A stretch of 6,571 bases of DNA, taken from assembly GCA_030151105.1 (NCBI GenBank), contig JASLEN010000317.1:1-6571 (forward strand). Direction: 5' to 3'. The notes beneath the pieces are model-generated. The model worked only from the letters and a program-made list of their open reading frames with translations. It was not told the origin of the DNA and ran no database searches. Positions 5,455 through 6,571 of this stretch are shown here, piece after piece. Source of the stretch: Dysgonomonas sp. Its GTDB lineage: Bacteria > Bacteroidota > Bacteroidia > Bacteroidales > Dysgonomonadaceae. The stretch's first letter is position 1. Each line of letters starts with the position of its first letter. The translations under genes were made by a program, and so were the position numbers.

Positions 5455-6571
5455 ATTTCGCTTTATATGTTTCACTTTTGTTCTCCATATTCTCCAAAGA
5501 TTTAATGACATACTCTTTAAATTGGACTATCAGTTCAGGTTTGATAGGTAACGATGGCGGCGATTCCATTTTTAGAGGGTCAATAGGAACGCCATTTTTA
5601 TGAACTCTAAAATCGAGATGAGGGCCTGTAGATAGCCCTGTCGAACCTACATAAGCAATCACATCTCCTTGTTGCACTCGTTTACCTACTTCTATTCCTT
5701 TAACAAATTTACTCAGATGCATATAAGATGTTGTGTAAGTTGAGTTATGCTTAATCTTAAGGTAATATCCAGCTCCATTTTTCTGGTAAGCTTTAGCAGT
5801 AACAACACCATCTCCAATTGTACGCACAGGCGTTCCTGTAGGAGCAGCATAATCAACTCCATGATGTGCTCTATAACGTTTAAGAACTGGATGATATCTC
5901 GCATTCGTAAAACGCGAAGAAATTCTACTAAAGTTTAGAGGAGCCTTCAAAAAGGCTTTTCTCAAACTATTTCCTTCTTCGTCAAAATACTCTTTTATAC
6001 TATCTTGTTCAAATGGAATAGCTGTATAGTTCTTATCTTGATGAGTAAAAATAGCTGTCTGAATATCACTTATAAATAAAGGTATAGAATCATCTACATA
6101 GGCAACATCGTACAAGACTTTATAAGAGTCTCCTTTCTTCACATCAAAGAAATCAATCTGCCACGCATAAATATCACTTAATTTTAGAGAAAGTAATGGG
6201 TCACCACCATTTTCTGCTATCGAATTCCAAAGGTTAGATTGAATAGTACCTTCTGTATAGAGTGTTTTTAATTCAACTTTTTTATTGAATTCATAAGCTT
6301 GAATAGAATCTTGTGTAAAATCTACAATTGCAAACTCTACATTCGATCTTTCAAAAATCACATATTTAATTGACGAAGCAGTATCTCTACTCGAAAGTGT
6401 CAAATACTCTTTTCCTGCTTGAAGCCTACGAGGATCTAATACATTCTGTGATGCATTTATAATGGTATCGACTTTGCTCATAAAAAATCCCATTCTATTG
6501 AATATAGCTGATAAATTGTCTCCTGTCTTGACTTTAAACTCTTCAATATCTAGAGTATCAATACGTATTCC
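5453..6571 (-). CDS. LysM/OapA-like + M23 zinc endopeptidase (MepM/Csd3 type), 5' end outside window
   Basis: The frame runs from the window edge with no stop, so 372 residues are visible and the true start is upstream; the Met at 6493 is internal. Numbering from the edge, residues ~11-58 (FKVKTGDNLSAIF onward) are a LysM/OapA-like peptidoglycan-binding module. Residues ~60-200 match the middle domain of Csd3/YebA-type enzymes, ending in LRKAFLKAPLNFSRISSRF. The M23 core (~214-335) has HHGVD (zinc ligands His236 and Asp240), YMHLS (His285) and GPHLDFRV (His318), followed by Asp320 where most M23 enzymes have the third zinc ligand His. Such enzymes act in the periplasm on peptide cross-links in peptidoglycan, and the family is known for cross-link cleavage during growth or shaping. 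The Asp320 change leaves metal binding open. Export is expected, but the signal sequence is outside the window. Confidence 0.93.
   Translation of the reverse strand, partial: GIRIDTLDIEEFKVKTGDNLSAIFNRMGFFMSKVDTIINASQNVLDPRRLQAGKEYLTLSSRDTASSIKYVIFERSNVEFAIVDFTQDSIQAYEFNKKVELKTLYTEGTIQSNLWNSIAENGGDPLLSLKLSDIYAWQIDFFDVKKGDSYKVLYDVAYVDDSIPLFISDIQTAIFTHQDKNYTAIPFEQDSIKEYFDEEGNSLRKAFLKAPLNFSRISSRFTNARYHPVLKRYRAHHGVDYAAPTGTPVRTIGDGVVTAKAYQKNGAGYYLKIKHNSTYTTSYMHLSKFVKGIEVGKRVQQGDVIAYVGSTGLSTGPHLDFRVHKNGVPIDPLKMESPPSLPIKPELIVQFKEYVIKSLENMENKSETYKAK

Noticed and set aside
5747..5938. Overlapping short frames on both strands within the M23 domain
   Set aside because: They fall inside the region encoding the conserved metal-binding core and have no features of their own.
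6485..6493. Met at 6493 as the start of the M23 protein
   Set aside because: The frame stays open for 26 more codons to the window edge and those encode FKVKTGDNLSAIF, the first half of the LysM/OapA-like module, so the start is further upstream.

Overview
The window looks like chromosome of an AT-rich Bacteroidetes, most likely order Bacteroidales; a Dysgonomonas/Porphyromonas-type relative is a guess. Evidence: TAnnTTTG promoter boxes with an upstream TTTG, A/T-rich leaders with no Shine-Dalgarno, a lipoprotein whose lipidated Cys is followed by the acidic SDDE export signal, and the protein families present. No phage, transposon, tRNA, rRNA or CRISPR signal was seen.

All five genes lie on the minus strand, so they read from high to low coordinates. 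From the right edge they are: (1) a LysM/OapA-like + M23 zinc endopeptidase, cut at its 5' end by the window edge (5453-6571); (2) a secreted 577-residue low-complexity protein with three ~85-residue Tyr-Ala-rich tandem units and a C-terminal beta domain (3477-5210); (3) a probably surface-exposed lipoprotein of unknown function (2700-3332); (4) a class I SAM-dependent methyltransferase (1900-2604); (5) an exported fusion of a C26/PuuD-like glutamine-amidotransferase-fold hydrolase with an M19 membrane-type dipeptidase, cut at its 3' end by the window edge (1-1681).

Each of the four junctions holds a strong hairpin oriented for the minus strand (5413-5454, 3427-3457, 2641-2684, 1763-1798). 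Candidate Bacteroidetes promoters lie before several genes, the best being 5302-5331. The genes therefore look like a run of single-gene units rather than one operon. The common theme is the cell envelope: four of the five products are exported or expected to be (the M23 protein's own N terminus is outside the window). The methyltransferase resembles those of glycan or envelope metabolism, but its substrate cannot be read from sequence.

The most unusual items are the repeat protein, whose motifs are kept while their codons have diverged; the His-to-Asp change in the last metal motif of the M23 enzyme; the C26-M19 fusion; and the duplicated WHD motif of the lipoprotein. I see no convincing evidence of a wholly new multi-gene system. 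The longest gene-free stretches are 232 and 218 bases.
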